Assembly (NCBI GenBank): GCA_949358305.1
Contig: OX442322.1
Location: 2,914,001 to 2,978,000 of the forward strand
Origin: Strigamia acuminata
Taxonomy: Eukaryota; Arthropoda; Chilopoda; Geophilomorpha; Linotaeniidae
Length of the DNA: 64,000 nt
Reading direction: 5' to 3'
The notes beneath the pieces were generated by a model that was given only the letters and a program-made list of their open reading frames with translations, was not told where the DNA came from and did no database searches. Each line of letters starts with the position of its first letter. Position 1 is the stretch's first letter. The position numbers were made by a program, and so were the translations under genes. Shown piece by piece: positions 34,701 to 44,442 of the stretch.

Positions 34701-35692
34701 CTTTCGATGAAAACTTGGCCGAATGGACGCAAGATCGTATTTTGACTATGAAAGAGGACAATGAGATGGGATGCATCTTGGAAGTGGATCTGGGATATCC
34801 TGCCGAACTGCATTCATCCCACAACTGTCTGCCTTTGGCTCCGGAAATGATGCGCCTTGCGGACGACACTTGCCCCAGATTGATCCCTCATTTGCAAGGT
34901 CGATGTAATTACATATTGCATTACAGAGCTCTGCAATTGTACTTGTCCCTCGGCATGACGTTGATAAAAATCAAACGAGTGCTGACGTTTGAACAACGAC
35001 CGTGGTTGGCCGAGTATATCGCGCTGAACATCGAGAAACGCAAGTCCGCTAGCACTACTTTCGAGCAGGAGTTGGCGAAACTTGCCTGCAACGCCTGTTA
35101 CGGGAAAACCATGCAGGACGTGAGGAAATATCGGCAATTCTATCTGGTGAATAACCTGAAGGATTTGTCTAAGCACGTCGCGCATGCGGGCTTTAAGGGA
35201 AAAAAAATTTTAGCGGAAGGATTGGTGCTAGTCGAACGTCGCAAGCTGGAATTGACCTTAGATAAACCTATTTACAGCGGACTAACCATCCTGGACTTGC
35301 TGTATGACTTTCACTATAACGTCATGAGAAAAAAATTCGGCAACGATGTAAGACTGCTCATGACCGACACCGATAGCTTAATGTACGAAATTGAATCCCC
35401 TTCGGTGTACTCTTTTTTTAGAGACGAAGTACCCGAAGTCATGGATTTATCCAACTACGATCCACCCGATAGCAGGAATAGGCGCGTCATCGGATGCTTT
35501 AAAGACGAAACCGGTGGCGAGCCTATCGACGAATTCGTCGGTTTAAGGGCAAAGTGCTACGCTTTTAACGTTAACGGGAAAACGAGCATGCGTTGCAAAG
35601 GAATCAAAAGAGCCGTCGTGAATAAAGAGCTGGACTTGGAATCGTATAAAACGATTTTGTTCGACGAGCGCGAAACGAAACGATTAAAGTTT

Positions 35693-35697
35693 CAAAC
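35693..35697. repeat. Copia-1 target-site duplication (left)
   Basis: CAAAC before the left LTR is repeated at 41646-41650 after the right LTR. Confidence 0.93.
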
Positions 35698-36006
35698 TGT
35701 TGAAATATCGTGTATATATATGTATCGTATTATCAAGCAGTGACACTTTATACTTATTGTGATTTTTCGTTTATGTTTGCTTTTGGCTAAAACTAATAGC
35801 CGTGATTATGTTTACAAGTGTGTTTGTATTTATCACCATAAGGTGGCGTCGTATACCTATTGGCATGTCATGTGACAAGAGAATAAAACACTCACTCTTT
35901 ACTATGTTTTCAACCAGGTAACAAAGTGTGCACTTTATTTCAAGCTACTGTTTTCTACACCACTGCAGTACACGGAATTCATTGTGATTTCCAGGTCAAT
36001 TCAACA
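35698..36006 (+). repeat. Copia-1 5' LTR
   Basis: 309 bp, TGTTGAAATATCG to CAATTCAACA. It matches 41337-41645. Confidence 0.94.
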
Positions 36007-36854
36007 AGGTTATGGGCCAGAAATCGTAAGAAAACATTTGGAATCATTTTCATCAAATTAGAGAGGTTTTGAGAAATTTCCTCTAATTATTCAAAATGGC
36101 GGCGCCCATGATGAATGTGACCAGCTTGTGTTTGTGCCATGAGAATCAGCTTTTGGAAACAATTTCGAGTCAACTAACAACACAGGAACATTAGTGGGTT
36201 AGAACAATATAAAACTATTATTTATATCTTTTCCTTTTTCCGAATTTCGGACGTTACCGTTTGATATTGCGAGACGCAATACGTATCGTCGACGAGACGA
36301 TAATTACGAGAGAGAAACGATTCAACGAGTGCCAAAGCGGGACGGAAATTCTCCACAACCACACGTGAAGTGTGAACCTGGATTTTCTGGACGGAAATAA
36401 GCGGAAAGCGCCGATACGTAACGACGACGTGTCGTTGTTTTTGGGTTAAAAACGTCTCGACGTGGGTTATACAACGGCGCAAATTCCCATCAACCACACG
36501 CGAAGTGTGAACGGGAATCCAGGATAATACGAGCGGAAAGGAATTCAGAAACAAAGACGGAAAATTGGAGAACAATTGACGAAAATACGCGAGAAGTCTA
36601 ATGCAACGAGGAGCGCAGCAGGAAAGCATCTCGAAGACAACGTTTATGAACAATTTTCGTGTTTATTTTCGAAATTATTATATTATTAGCTTAGTGTTGT
36701 GCTAGAGTTGATACTAACTTAGTCTAAGAGCGAACTAACCTCGCAACACTGCACCTAGTTGCGAAAATTCAGTACAAAAAGTGTTTTTTTGGGGAAACAA
36801 GTGTTTGTGTCGTGTGTGAAGCCAAGTTCAACTCGTTTACTATCGAAAATCAGG
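36007..36854 (+). other. Copia-1 primer site and leader
   Basis: AGGTTATGGGCCAGAA at 36007-36022 resembles the complement of the internal anticodon-stem region of initiator Met tRNA (GGTTATGGGCCCAG), as used by Drosophila copia. The 850-bp leader contains two copies of an AACCACACGYGAAGTGTGAA palindromic motif (36358 and 36494). Confidence 0.65.
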
Positions 36855-39800
36855 ATGGATTCGGACAAATTGGACAGAAAGGTCACGTTATTGAACCGCA
36901 CAAATTATGATGGTTGGAAACAACAGATTAAGGTTCTGTTGATGCATCATGGATGTTGGGCGTTTACAGACGGAACACAAGAAGCCCTAGCACCTGGAGC
37001 GTCGTGGAGAGATCGATCCGACTACCAGTTGCGGAAAGGAAGAGCTTTCAGTCTGATCTATTATTCAATCGAGGAGCAATACCACGAGCTGCTCAACGGG
37101 ATTGAAGACGCCAAAACTGCATGGGACACACTAAAGACAAATTTCGAGCCAGTTTCGAGGGCACGTATAATACGTTTACTGGACGAATTTTTTAGTCTCA
37201 AGTACGATCCAGCCACGGAGACAATTGGGATTTTTGCCGCGAAAATTAGGAATGCTGCAAAGAAATTGGCGGAGGTCAAACATCAGTTGGACAATTTGTA
37301 TCAAGCCTTCCAGTTGATTCGTTATTTGCCACAGGATTTTCAATCGATTGTGCAAAATATATACAGATGGGAAGACAAAGACTTTACACTTGAAAAGGTT
37401 GAAGTGGAGTTAGTAGCAGAAGAAGGTCGACTTGCACAACAGAAAAGGGATTCGGGCCAGGGGCCAATCGTCGATGCCTTCAGCACGTGGCCAAACAACT
37501 CCAACTCGAAAAATAACGACAACACGCCAAAGTTCCAGCAACAACAGCAACAAGGGAATAGTAGCCAAAACAGTCGTGGGTTTGGAGGAGCACAAAGAGG
37601 TGGACGATCGAATTATCGTGGAAACAAGAACACAAGGAATTTTCGAGGAAACACCACCGGATCATCACCACGGGGGCCGTGTTTCCGATGCAATCAGCCA
37701 GGACACTGGGCGAGGGATTGCACAGTCCAACTCACACCAGCTAATAGCCAAAACACGAATACTGTAGAAGAATTGGACACGGAGATGATGAATGTTGGCT
37801 TCCTTACCGAATTGAGTGAAGAGGAGATGCTGCAGTCTAGCGCAACCAGCAGTTGTTGGATTTATGATACCGGGGCCACTGGGCATTTCTGTAAGGATAG
37901 GAATCAATTCGTAAATTTCCAAGAAATGAAAGGCACCATTAGCCAAGCAGATAAAAAGACGCTAATACAAATTCAAGGAGTCGGAGACGTGTGCGTGATG
38001 TGTGTGGTGGGAAATGACACAATCCCAATCACGTTGAAGAAAGTGTATTACGCGCCAGATTTAAGGAGAAATCTATTGTCGGGACCTTGCATCGACGAAG
38101 CCAGATGCAAAGTGGCAATTGGTTCAGGAGTAGTGAAAATTTACGATCCACAATGGAAGAGACAATTGATGGAAGCAATTAAAAAGGACAGACTTTATTA
38201 TGTCAAAACAAGTGATTTGAAACCCGACATTGAAAAGTTGAAGTTGAACGAAAGCAACAAGGCGAGTGCTGGACAACAACAAACACAACAAACACAAGAA
38301 TCGACCAGCTCAACCAAAAAGGCGTCCAATCCAGAAGAAGCGAGATTATGGCATGAGAGACTTGGACACATCCACTTCCCGAGCGTGCAAGAAATGAGCA
38401 AGCGAGATGCAGTAGTTGGACTACCGATTTTGGACGTGCCAATCACGCAATGTGACGTTTGCACGCTGGCGAAGAAAAAGGCCATCTCTCATAAATCTCT
38501 ACCAGGAATTAGGTCGAAACAGCCTTTGGAACTTTTACACATGGATGTGTGCGGGGCTTTTTCAACGCCAACACTTTCAGGAAATAGGTATTTCCTGACT
38601 ATCACCGATGATTTTTCCCGTTATTCCACGGTTTACTTGATGAAACAAAAGGACGAAGTGTTCGGCATTTTTCAAAAACACGCAAAACGGATTGAAAGAC
38701 TACTGGGAAAGTCAATCCTGGCCATCCGCACGGACAATGGGATGGAGTTTTGCTCCAATAAATTTGGAGAGTATCTTGACCAGCAAGGCATCGCTCACGA
38801 AAGGACAAATGCGTACACACCCGCCCAGAACGGCGTTTCTGAGAGATTAAACCAAACATTAGCAAATGGCATGCGAGCGCTCATTTATGACGCACAACTG
38901 GAACATCGCTTTTGGGGCGAGGCAATTTTAACTTTCAACTACCTTAGGAATAGGATTGCGAAGTTAAACTCAGATAAAACACCAATGGAGTTATATTATG
39001 GCCGCAAACCATCACTTCGACATTTACGAAAATTTGGAAGTCTCTGTTTTGTTCAAAAGCGAGTACGTGATGGAAAAATCGACAACAAAGGACTCCATGG
39101 AATCATGTTAGGATATTCCAGAATTACAAAAGGGTACAGAGTCTGGTTACCCGATTTTTCAAAAGTTATTGAGACCAGCGACGTAAAATTCGTTGAGAGC
39201 AGCCGCGGTGTTGAAGGCGTGCTGGGCCTACCGGAGAGATATACAACGTACATTGACAATCTCAATGATAATCTGGACAATGACAATGACCGTCAATACT
39301 ACTCTGACGAGGATGTGAGGCCACCGCTACCCCCGCCACAACCTATCAAGAAGAAAGAGGAAGAAGATTTACTTCCAGTCAGGTTGAAGTTCAGACTGCC
39401 GGAAGATGCATTGCGACACAACTTGCCAGCAGTAAAGCAACCAAATATTTTGCAACAACCTGGACAGGTTTTTCCAAACCCAATTCCGACCATACCAGCT
39501 CTCGTATGGAAAAAGACTGAGAAGACAAGACCAACAGGTCAGAAAGACATTGAGTATACGATCGAGGGATATGATAAACCAAGACTGCGTTCAATTCCGG
39601 AAGTCAAACGCTATTGTGTGGAGCACAATCTTCGCATTCCGGAACACCTTTTTGACGACAAAAGGAAAAAGAAGCCTTCCGAATCGAATGTAACTGCGGA
39701 TGACATTGACGTTGACTTGGAGGCAAATCATCTCGAAGTATTTATACCAACGCGCTTTGAACAAGTTGCCAATGCACCTGAAAAACAACAGTGGGATCAA

Positions 39801-41318
39801 GCGATGTGCGACGAGATTGATACGATGCACGAGCGTGAGGTGTGGGAGTTGGTTCCACCGCCGCCAGACACCAAGATAATTGGCTGCAAGTGGATTTACA
39901 CCACCAAACAGAACGATGAGGGGAAAATCGCACGCTACAAAGCGAGACTTGTCGCGCAAGGCTTCTCACAAGTCTACGGCGAGTCGTACGAAGAAACATT
40001 TTCACCAGTAGTCGACTTCTCTATCGTTCGATTCATGTTCACGTTGCTTGTCTGCATGTTGAAGTGGAGTTACATCCAAGCCGACGTGAAGTGTGCTTAC
40101 CTCTACGCGAAGTTGCATAAAACTGTTTACATGCGCCAGCCAAAGGGTTTTGTTTGCCAAGGCAAGGAAAACTATGTCTGCAAACTCCTCCGAGCAATTT
40201 ACGGTTTGCACCAGTCAGGACGTGAATGGGGAATTGAATTGGAGGACACTTTGCTTGGACTCGGACTGCAACACGTAAATCGGTGCAACTGCGTCTATAA
40301 ATATGGAAACATCGCATATTTAATAGTCTACGTGGACGACATTGTAGTTTTTGGAAAGCAGTATGAAGATGCCATGAATGTGTTAAACATGGTCAAAACA
40401 CAATTCGATTTGGTCATTCTTGGACAGACGAAAAAATTATTAGGCGTCGAATTTACCTCATATAGAGAGCAGATGGTCTTACATCAAAAGACCTATATCA
40501 ACAAAGTCTTGCTGAGATTCGACGACCACTTGAAGTTAGTGAAAATTCGATCACAGCCAATGATAAAGTCCACCATTCTTACCAAACAACAATGTCCGAG
40601 CACGATCGAAGACTTTAGGATTATGGAAAAAATCCCCTACCGGAATCTACTGGGATGTCTGGCATTTATTGGATCAAGAACCAGACCCGACTTAACATAT
40701 GCCATCAATATCCTCAGCCAATTTCAGTCAAATCCAGGATGGGACCATTGGATCGCATTGCTGGATTTACTCAGCTACCTCAGAACAACAAAGAGCTTTG
40801 GATTAATGCTTTTTCCAAATGATCGTGTTGAGGTCGTTGGCTACAGTGATTCCGATTATGCCAACAATAGGGACGACCGAATTTCTGTTGGAGGAACTAT
40901 TATATTGCTAGGAAGTTCACCCGTTTATTGGAGAACGTTCAAACAACGAAACGTCACTTTATCGACCATGGAGGCAGAATATGTAGCTCTTACTGAAACA
41001 GTAAAAGACTACATATGGATTCTGAGAGTCCTATACGAAATTGTTCCCGAATTAGCAGAAAAATTCAATCACCATGTGTTATGCGATAACATATCGACAG
41101 TAGATTTTACAAAGTCCAACGTCGAGAATCGCAAAACGAAGCATATCGACGTGCGATATCACTTCATTCGGGAGCTAGTAAGAAGAGATAACCTTCAGAT
41201 TACACATGTGGGCACTAAGTGCAATTTAGCGGATATTTTCACAAAATCCGTGGATAAAACCGATTTAGTGTATTTCTGTAATCGTTTCTTGGTTGATATG
41301 AATGTATTAAGCGCTTGA
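36855..41318 (+). CDS. gag-pol: Copia-1 gag-pol polyprotein, intact
   Basis: 1487 codons from ATG 36855 (MDSDKLDRKVTLLNRTNYDG); an open stretch upstream lacks an ATG. Order: Gag UBN2-like region, Gln/Asn-rich linker, zinc knuckle CFRCNQPGHWARDC, protease YDTGATGHFC, GAG-preintegrase zinc finger (LWHERLGHIH, QCDVCTLAKK), integrase D-D-E (LLHMDVCGAF, IRTDNGMEF, GVSERLNQT), a linker with a weak MBD-like segment, RT with ARLVAQGFS and IVYVDDIVVFG, and RNase H (GYSDSDYANN, STMEAEYVAL, NLADIFTKSVD). All catalytic residues I checked are present. Confidence 0.95.
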   Translation: MDSDKLDRKVTLLNRTNYDGWKQQIKVLLMHHGCWAFTDGTQEALAPGASWRDRSDYQLRKGRAFSLIYYSIEEQYHELLNGIEDAKTAWDTLKTNFEPVSRARIIRLLDEFFSLKYDPATETIGIFAAKIRNAAKKLAEVKHQLDNLYQAFQLIRYLPQDFQSIVQNIYRWEDKDFTLEKVEVELVAEEGRLAQQKRDSGQGPIVDAFSTWPNNSNSKNNDNTPKFQQQQQQGNSSQNSRGFGGAQRGGRSNYRGNKNTRNFRGNTTGSSPRGPCFRCNQPGHWARDCTVQLTPANSQNTNTVEELDTEMMNVGFLTELSEEEMLQSSATSSCWIYDTGATGHFCKDRNQFVNFQEMKGTISQADKKTLIQIQGVGDVCVMCVVGNDTIPITLKKVYYAPDLRRNLLSGPCIDEARCKVAIGSGVVKIYDPQWKRQLMEAIKKDRLYYVKTSDLKPDIEKLKLNESNKASAGQQQTQQTQESTSSTKKASNPEEARLWHERLGHIHFPSVQEMSKRDAVVGLPILDVPITQCDVCTLAKKKAISHKSLPGIRSKQPLELLHMDVCGAFSTPTLSGNRYFLTITDDFSRYSTVYLMKQKDEVFGIFQKHAKRIERLLGKSILAIRTDNGMEFCSNKFGEYLDQQGIAHERTNAYTPAQNGVSERLNQTLANGMRALIYDAQLEHRFWGEAILTFNYLRNRIAKLNSDKTPMELYYGRKPSLRHLRKFGSLCFVQKRVRDGKIDNKGLHGIMLGYSRITKGYRVWLPDFSKVIETSDVKFVESSRGVEGVLGLPERYTTYIDNLNDNLDNDNDRQYYSDEDVRPPLPPPQPIKKKEEEDLLPVRLKFRLPEDALRHNLPAVKQPNILQQPGQVFPNPIPTIPALVWKKTEKTRPTGQKDIEYTIEGYDKPRLRSIPEVKRYCVEHNLRIPEHLFDDKRKKKPSESNVTADDIDVDLEANHLEVFIPTRFEQVANAPEKQQWDQAMCDEIDTMHEREVWELVPPPPDTKIIGCKWIYTTKQNDEGKIARYKARLVAQGFSQVYGESYEETFSPVVDFSIVRFMFTLLVCMLKWSYIQADVKCAYLYAKLHKTVYMRQPKGFVCQGKENYVCKLLRAIYGLHQSGREWGIELEDTLLGLGLQHVNRCNCVYKYGNIAYLIVYVDDIVVFGKQYEDAMNVLNMVKTQFDLVILGQTKKLLGVEFTSYREQMVLHQKTYINKVLLRFDDHLKLVKIRSQPMIKSTILTKQQCPSTIEDFRIMEKIPYRNLLGCLAFIGSRTRPDLTYAINILSQFQSNPGWDHWIALLDLLSYLRTTKSFGLMLFPNDRVEVVGYSDSDYANNRDDRISVGGTIILLGSSPVYWRTFKQRNVTLSTMEAEYVALTETVKDYIWILRVLYEIVPELAEKFNHHVLCDNISTVDFTKSNVENRKTKHIDVRYHFIRELVRRDNLQITHVGTKCNLADIFTKSVDKTDLVYFCNRFLVDMNVLSA
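39507..39660 (+). other. Weak MBD-like segment in Copia-1 pol
   Basis: Between integrase and RT: VWKKTEKTRPTGQKDIEYTI, then PRLRSIPEVKRYC, then HLFDD. It keeps the Trp, TRPTG, RLRS and final hydrophobic-F pattern of the Copia-2 and Copia-3 modules, but has a shorter first loop and lacks the DVYY core. Probably the same domain, diverged. Confidence 0.4.
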
Positions 41319-41324
41319 TATTAC

Positions 41325-41336
41325 GAGGGGGCCGAT
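41325..41336 (+). other. Copia-1 polypurine tract
   Basis: GAGGGGGCCGAT directly precedes the 3' LTR. Confidence 0.6.
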
Positions 41337-41645
41337 TGTTGAAATATCGTGTATATATATGTATTGTATTATCAAGCAGTGACACTTTATACTTATTGTG
41401 ACTTTTCGTTTATGTTTGCTTTTGGCTAAAACTAATAGCCGTGATTATGTTTACAAGTGTGTTTGTATTTATCACCATAAGGTGGCGTCGTATACCTATT
41501 GGCATGTCATGTGACAAGAGAATAAAACACTCACTCTTTACTATGTTTTCAACCAGGTAACAAGGTGTGCACTTTATTTCAAGCTACTGTTTTCTACACC
41601 ACTGCAGAACACGGAATTCATTGTGATTTCCAGCACAATTCAACA
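41337..41645 (+). repeat. Copia-1 3' LTR
   Basis: 309 bp. It differs from the 5' LTR at about six positions, including GT versus CA just before the CAATTCAACA end. Confidence 0.94.
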
Positions 41646-41869
41646 CAAACGTTCAAATCAAACCGGCACGTTATCACGACGGTCGAAGTGGACAAACTAG
41701 CTTTGACCGCAAAAGACAAAAAACGTATCGTATTAGACGACTGCATTCACACTAAGGCTTACGGTTACGTAGACTTATAAATGTTTAAAAAAAAATAAAA
41801 ATAATAATAAAACCATTTCAAATTCATCTACTTTTTTTTTTTGCTGCTTAGCATTAAGGGCTAAAGGTT

Positions 41870-42330
41870 ATGGGTTATGGGAGCATAAAAAAAAACGATG
41901 CTCACCCTTCAAAATTTTTTTCACGAGTGAAGAGAGATTTAATTGCGTGACGTTATAAGGTTCCAAAACCGGTTCCAACTGGTTTTGAAGAGACTTTTCT
42001 AGAATGCTCCGTTTTGTGGTTCTTCGAAGCAAAATAGAAAAATCAAGCGTGGAAACAGTAGCCCTTTCGATCGTAGGGAGGGGGAGCTACTGCTTTATCA
42101 CGGGGTTCGTTGCTCTTTATATACTATTTTGAGCCGGAAGTAGGTGAAACAGGAAGCGAGTACCACTCACTTCCGGTTTGGAACATTCTAGAACATTTTA
42201 GAAGCTTCTTTTGTACGTCACACTTCCGGTTTAAAACAGTATATAAAGAGCAACGAACCCCATCATAAATCAGTTCCTCTCCCTCCTTACGATCGAAAGG
42301 GCTACTGTTTCCACTCAAAAATTTCCAATT
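41870..42330. promoter_or_regulatory. Divergent promoter module, copy 2
   Basis: A near-identical duplicate of 31305-31780. On the plus strand TATATAAAG (about 42239) precedes TCAGTT (42270) and the same leader, driving the small gene at 42358. On the minus strand the TATA is kept but the initiator is changed (GCAGTA), so it may be weaker. Confidence 0.72.
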
Positions 42331-42357
42331 TTTTTTATATAACGTAACATATTCAAA

Positions 42358-42786
42358 ATGAATGCCGCCCAATGCACCGGAGAAGATAGAAGTATGTCTA
42401 ATCACTATGAACTACTAAGGAGTGTTTTCGACAGTCAATCCCGATCATATTCCATCGTATTCGACTCAAGACTCACTTCGTACGAAGATGTAATGCTCAG
42501 TGCCGAAGAAAATATCGGGTTAATGGCAGCAGAAGTGTCGAGGGATATGAATTCGTGCAAGATGAAGTTCTTCTTTGTTTGTAAATACCAAAACTCGTTT
42601 AAACTCGAACCAAATTATTTCACGTTAACGGCTGGCCCGTATGTAATGATCGGAGGCGTTATTGATGACATTCCCAGTTTGGCCACTACTGATCTGCTTG
42701 AAAAGAACGCCGAGTTCTTACGAAGATACGAATATTTCAGCTTCGTCAAAGTTGAATCGATCAAAATCAACGTTGATTGGTGTTAG
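42358..42786 (+). CDS. Stand-alone copy of the polB N-terminal domain
   Basis: 142 residues, ATG 42358. It is clearly homologous to polB residues about 50-185: shared SNHYELL / SNHYKLL, SIVFDSRLTS / SVVFDETLTS, CKYQ / CRYS, YFTLTAGPYVM and FSFVKVESIK / FSFVNVESIK. The coding part was duplicated together with its promoter module, and it then ends at a stop where polB continues. The frame is intact, so it may be a real gene. Function unknown. Confidence 0.7.
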   Translation: MNAAQCTGEDRSMSNHYELLRSVFDSQSRSYSIVFDSRLTSYEDVMLSAEENIGLMAAEVSRDMNSCKMKFFFVCKYQNSFKLEPNYFTLTAGPYVMIGGVIDDIPSLATTDLLEKNAEFLRRYEYFSFVKVESIKINVDWC

Positions 42787-42789
42787 AGT

Positions 42790-44376
42790 TTAGGCTTCCC
42801 ATTTACTACGATCGAATCTGCAATACACGTGGGCGTAAACTCTAATATCCGTACCCCAATCGGTGACGGTAGATATTCTAATATGATCGTTATCGTTGAA
42901 ATCGACAGTATTCTCGAAATCGTACGATTTAAAACATACCGCCCTCCCGCTCGGTATTTTTGTAATGCTTGTACGTGGAATATGGTACGTTCGACTGTAC
43001 CCGTTAATACGCAAGACAAATTCAAAATCGTGAGGTACTACCGTGGTGTCATTGGCAGTATACATGAATAAGTTGAGACGAGTTATATGTCCGTGATGAG
43101 GAGTATAAAACTTTCCACCACCATAAAATAATTTCCACACTTCGGGCACCTTTGGAAACCAATCGTTGTCGTAACGCGTATGTTCGAACCCTATTACCAC
43201 ATCGGCCTGTTCTTCTCCTCCGGCAACGTTCAAACTCGATATTTTGGCTTCTAATTCCGCCAATTTCAGATCGATTTCGTTTTTGTTTGAAGTTAAGGCG
43301 GTTTCGATAGTGCCGGCCAATGCAGCCTCGTCGACGGTCGGAATCGCGTCGGTGATTCTCGATATCTCCGCTCGAACGGACTCCAAAACGTCCAACATGT
43401 TTTCCTGCGACTGTTTTATTTGATCGTTGGCTAATTTGATTTTATCGGTAACCTCGTCGACGCTCGCCCTCATTTTATCGGACTTTTCGGAATTTTCGGT
43501 CACGTGCTCGTTTAATTTAAGTTTAGTTTCGTCCAGATCGTTTCGAATGGCAGTACTGGCCGCCTCCAGTTCCGCTTTGGCCGCTTCGATTTTGGTTTTC
43601 AAGCCTTCCGTGCTTTCGCTACTGACGCCAGCTTTTGCGGGTAACGCCTCGATTTGCTCTTGCAAAGTATTAACCTTATTCGCGATGCTTTCTTCTAAGT
43701 TCGCAATATCTTCTCGAGCTTGTTTTATCTCGTTCTTCGAAGCCTCGATGTCGTTTTTGATTTTGTCCACGTCCAGGTTCTGGACCCTGTTTTTTACCGA
43801 ATCCAACGCGTCGTTTATTTTCGACACTTCCCTATCCAGTTCGTTTTTATTCGAGGTTACGTTAGAGGTCAACGCCCCTAACGCGGTCTTTAAATCATCG
43901 ATCGCGGTTTGCAACTCTGATTTAATATCGTTTATCATGCCCTTGATTTTGATTTCCAGCGCGGTTATTTGCTGTTGGTCGATTTCCACGCCACCGGAAG
44001 CGGCCGCATTATCTACCAGTAGCTTAATGTTATCTTCTAATTCTTTAATCTTCTTAATCAAGTCTTGTTCCAACGTTTCGTATTTCAAAGCAGCGTAGGC
44101 AACATCGTTTTTGAGTTTATCCAAATCGACCCCCGAAGCATGATCTTTCACGGAACGTTTTAACGCGTTCAAATCGTTAATGAGAGTATCGCAACAAGCT
44201 TTCAGAGCATCTTTAGTCTTTTGCATCTCCGCTAAAATTTTCTTTTCGAGCTCGGATAATGCGTCGTAACCGACATGATCTCCGAGCACTTGATCCACGT
44301 CTCGACGTTTACGTTTACCCATTTTATGCACCGCGTTCAGACGATAATCGTCTCCTAGCTTATTGACGCTCACCAT
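42790..44376 (-). CDS. Coiled-coil fibre-like protein
   Basis: 528 residues, intact, ATG 44376. After a short basic N-terminus (KRKRRDVD), residues about 30-385 are almost continuous heptad-type coiled coil rich in Lys, Glu, Asn, Asp, Ala and Leu. From about 394 the sequence changes to a Tyr/Phe/His/Asn-rich region (GFEHTRYDND, FYTPHHGHITRL, HVYCRFD) consistent with a beta-sandwich head. A stalk plus head resembles viral fibres, and the gene lies in the leftward capsid block next to the protease. It faces the small polB-like gene with only 3 bp between stops. The fibre role is inferred from architecture. Confidence 0.7.
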   Translation of the reverse strand: MVSVNKLGDDYRLNAVHKMGKRKRRDVDQVLGDHVGYDALSELEKKILAEMQKTKDALKACCDTLINDLNALKRSVKDHASGVDLDKLKNDVAYAALKYETLEQDLIKKIKELEDNIKLLVDNAAASGGVEIDQQQITALEIKIKGMINDIKSELQTAIDDLKTALGALTSNVTSNKNELDREVSKINDALDSVKNRVQNLDVDKIKNDIEASKNEIKQAREDIANLEESIANKVNTLQEQIEALPAKAGVSSESTEGLKTKIEAAKAELEAASTAIRNDLDETKLKLNEHVTENSEKSDKMRASVDEVTDKIKLANDQIKQSQENMLDVLESVRAEISRITDAIPTVDEAALAGTIETALTSNKNEIDLKLAELEAKISSLNVAGGEEQADVVIGFEHTRYDNDWFPKVPEVWKLFYGGGKFYTPHHGHITRLNLFMYTANDTTVVPHDFEFVLRINGYSRTYHIPRTSITKIPSGRAVCFKSYDFENTVDFNDNDHIRISTVTDWGTDIRVYAHVYCRFDRSKWEA

Positions 44377-44442
44377 GTTTTTTTTTAATAACGGAAAAAA
44401 AAATTTTAATTTAAACTTTTTTTCTTTTAAAATTTTTTTCCT

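Larger units (their letters stand above)
35698..41645 (+). mobile_element. Copia-1 LTR retrotransposon, full length
   Basis: A 5948-bp plus-strand Ty1/Copia element with two 309-bp LTRs (about six differences by eye), a primer site, one uninterrupted polyprotein frame and a polypurine tract. It is inserted in the Polinton polB gene. It is the only retroelement in the window whose coding frame is fully open, so it could be competent. Confidence 0.95.
31861..41780 (+). pseudogene. polB: Polinton protein-primed DNA polymerase B, broken
   Basis: The frame starts at ATG 31861. The N-terminal part has an internal duplication of a domain containing SFVWAVL / SFLWAVL, each copy ending in a zinc-finger-like CC...H/C motif. 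Next come exonuclease motifs YADFEAF, FHNGKKYDFHLI and YHDLYLKTD, then polymerase motifs A (YLDANSMYSWAM), B (KLACNACYGK) and C (MTDTDSLMYE). Frameshifts occur near 33810-33830 and 34450-34465. Copia-1 then splits the gene at 35698; the last 44 or so codons (KSNRHVITT to GYVDL) follow at 41646-41780. This enzyme would replicate the element with a protein primer. It is not functional in this copy. Confidence 0.92.

Noticed and set aside
36222-36653. A 143-codon minus-strand ORF in the Copia-1 leader
   Set aside because: Antisense to the element, no motifs, spans repeated leader palindromes.
43427-44098. A 223-codon hydrophobic plus-strand ORF
   Set aside because: Antisense of the Lys/Glu/Asn-rich coiled coil of the fibre-like gene; such complements are routinely open.
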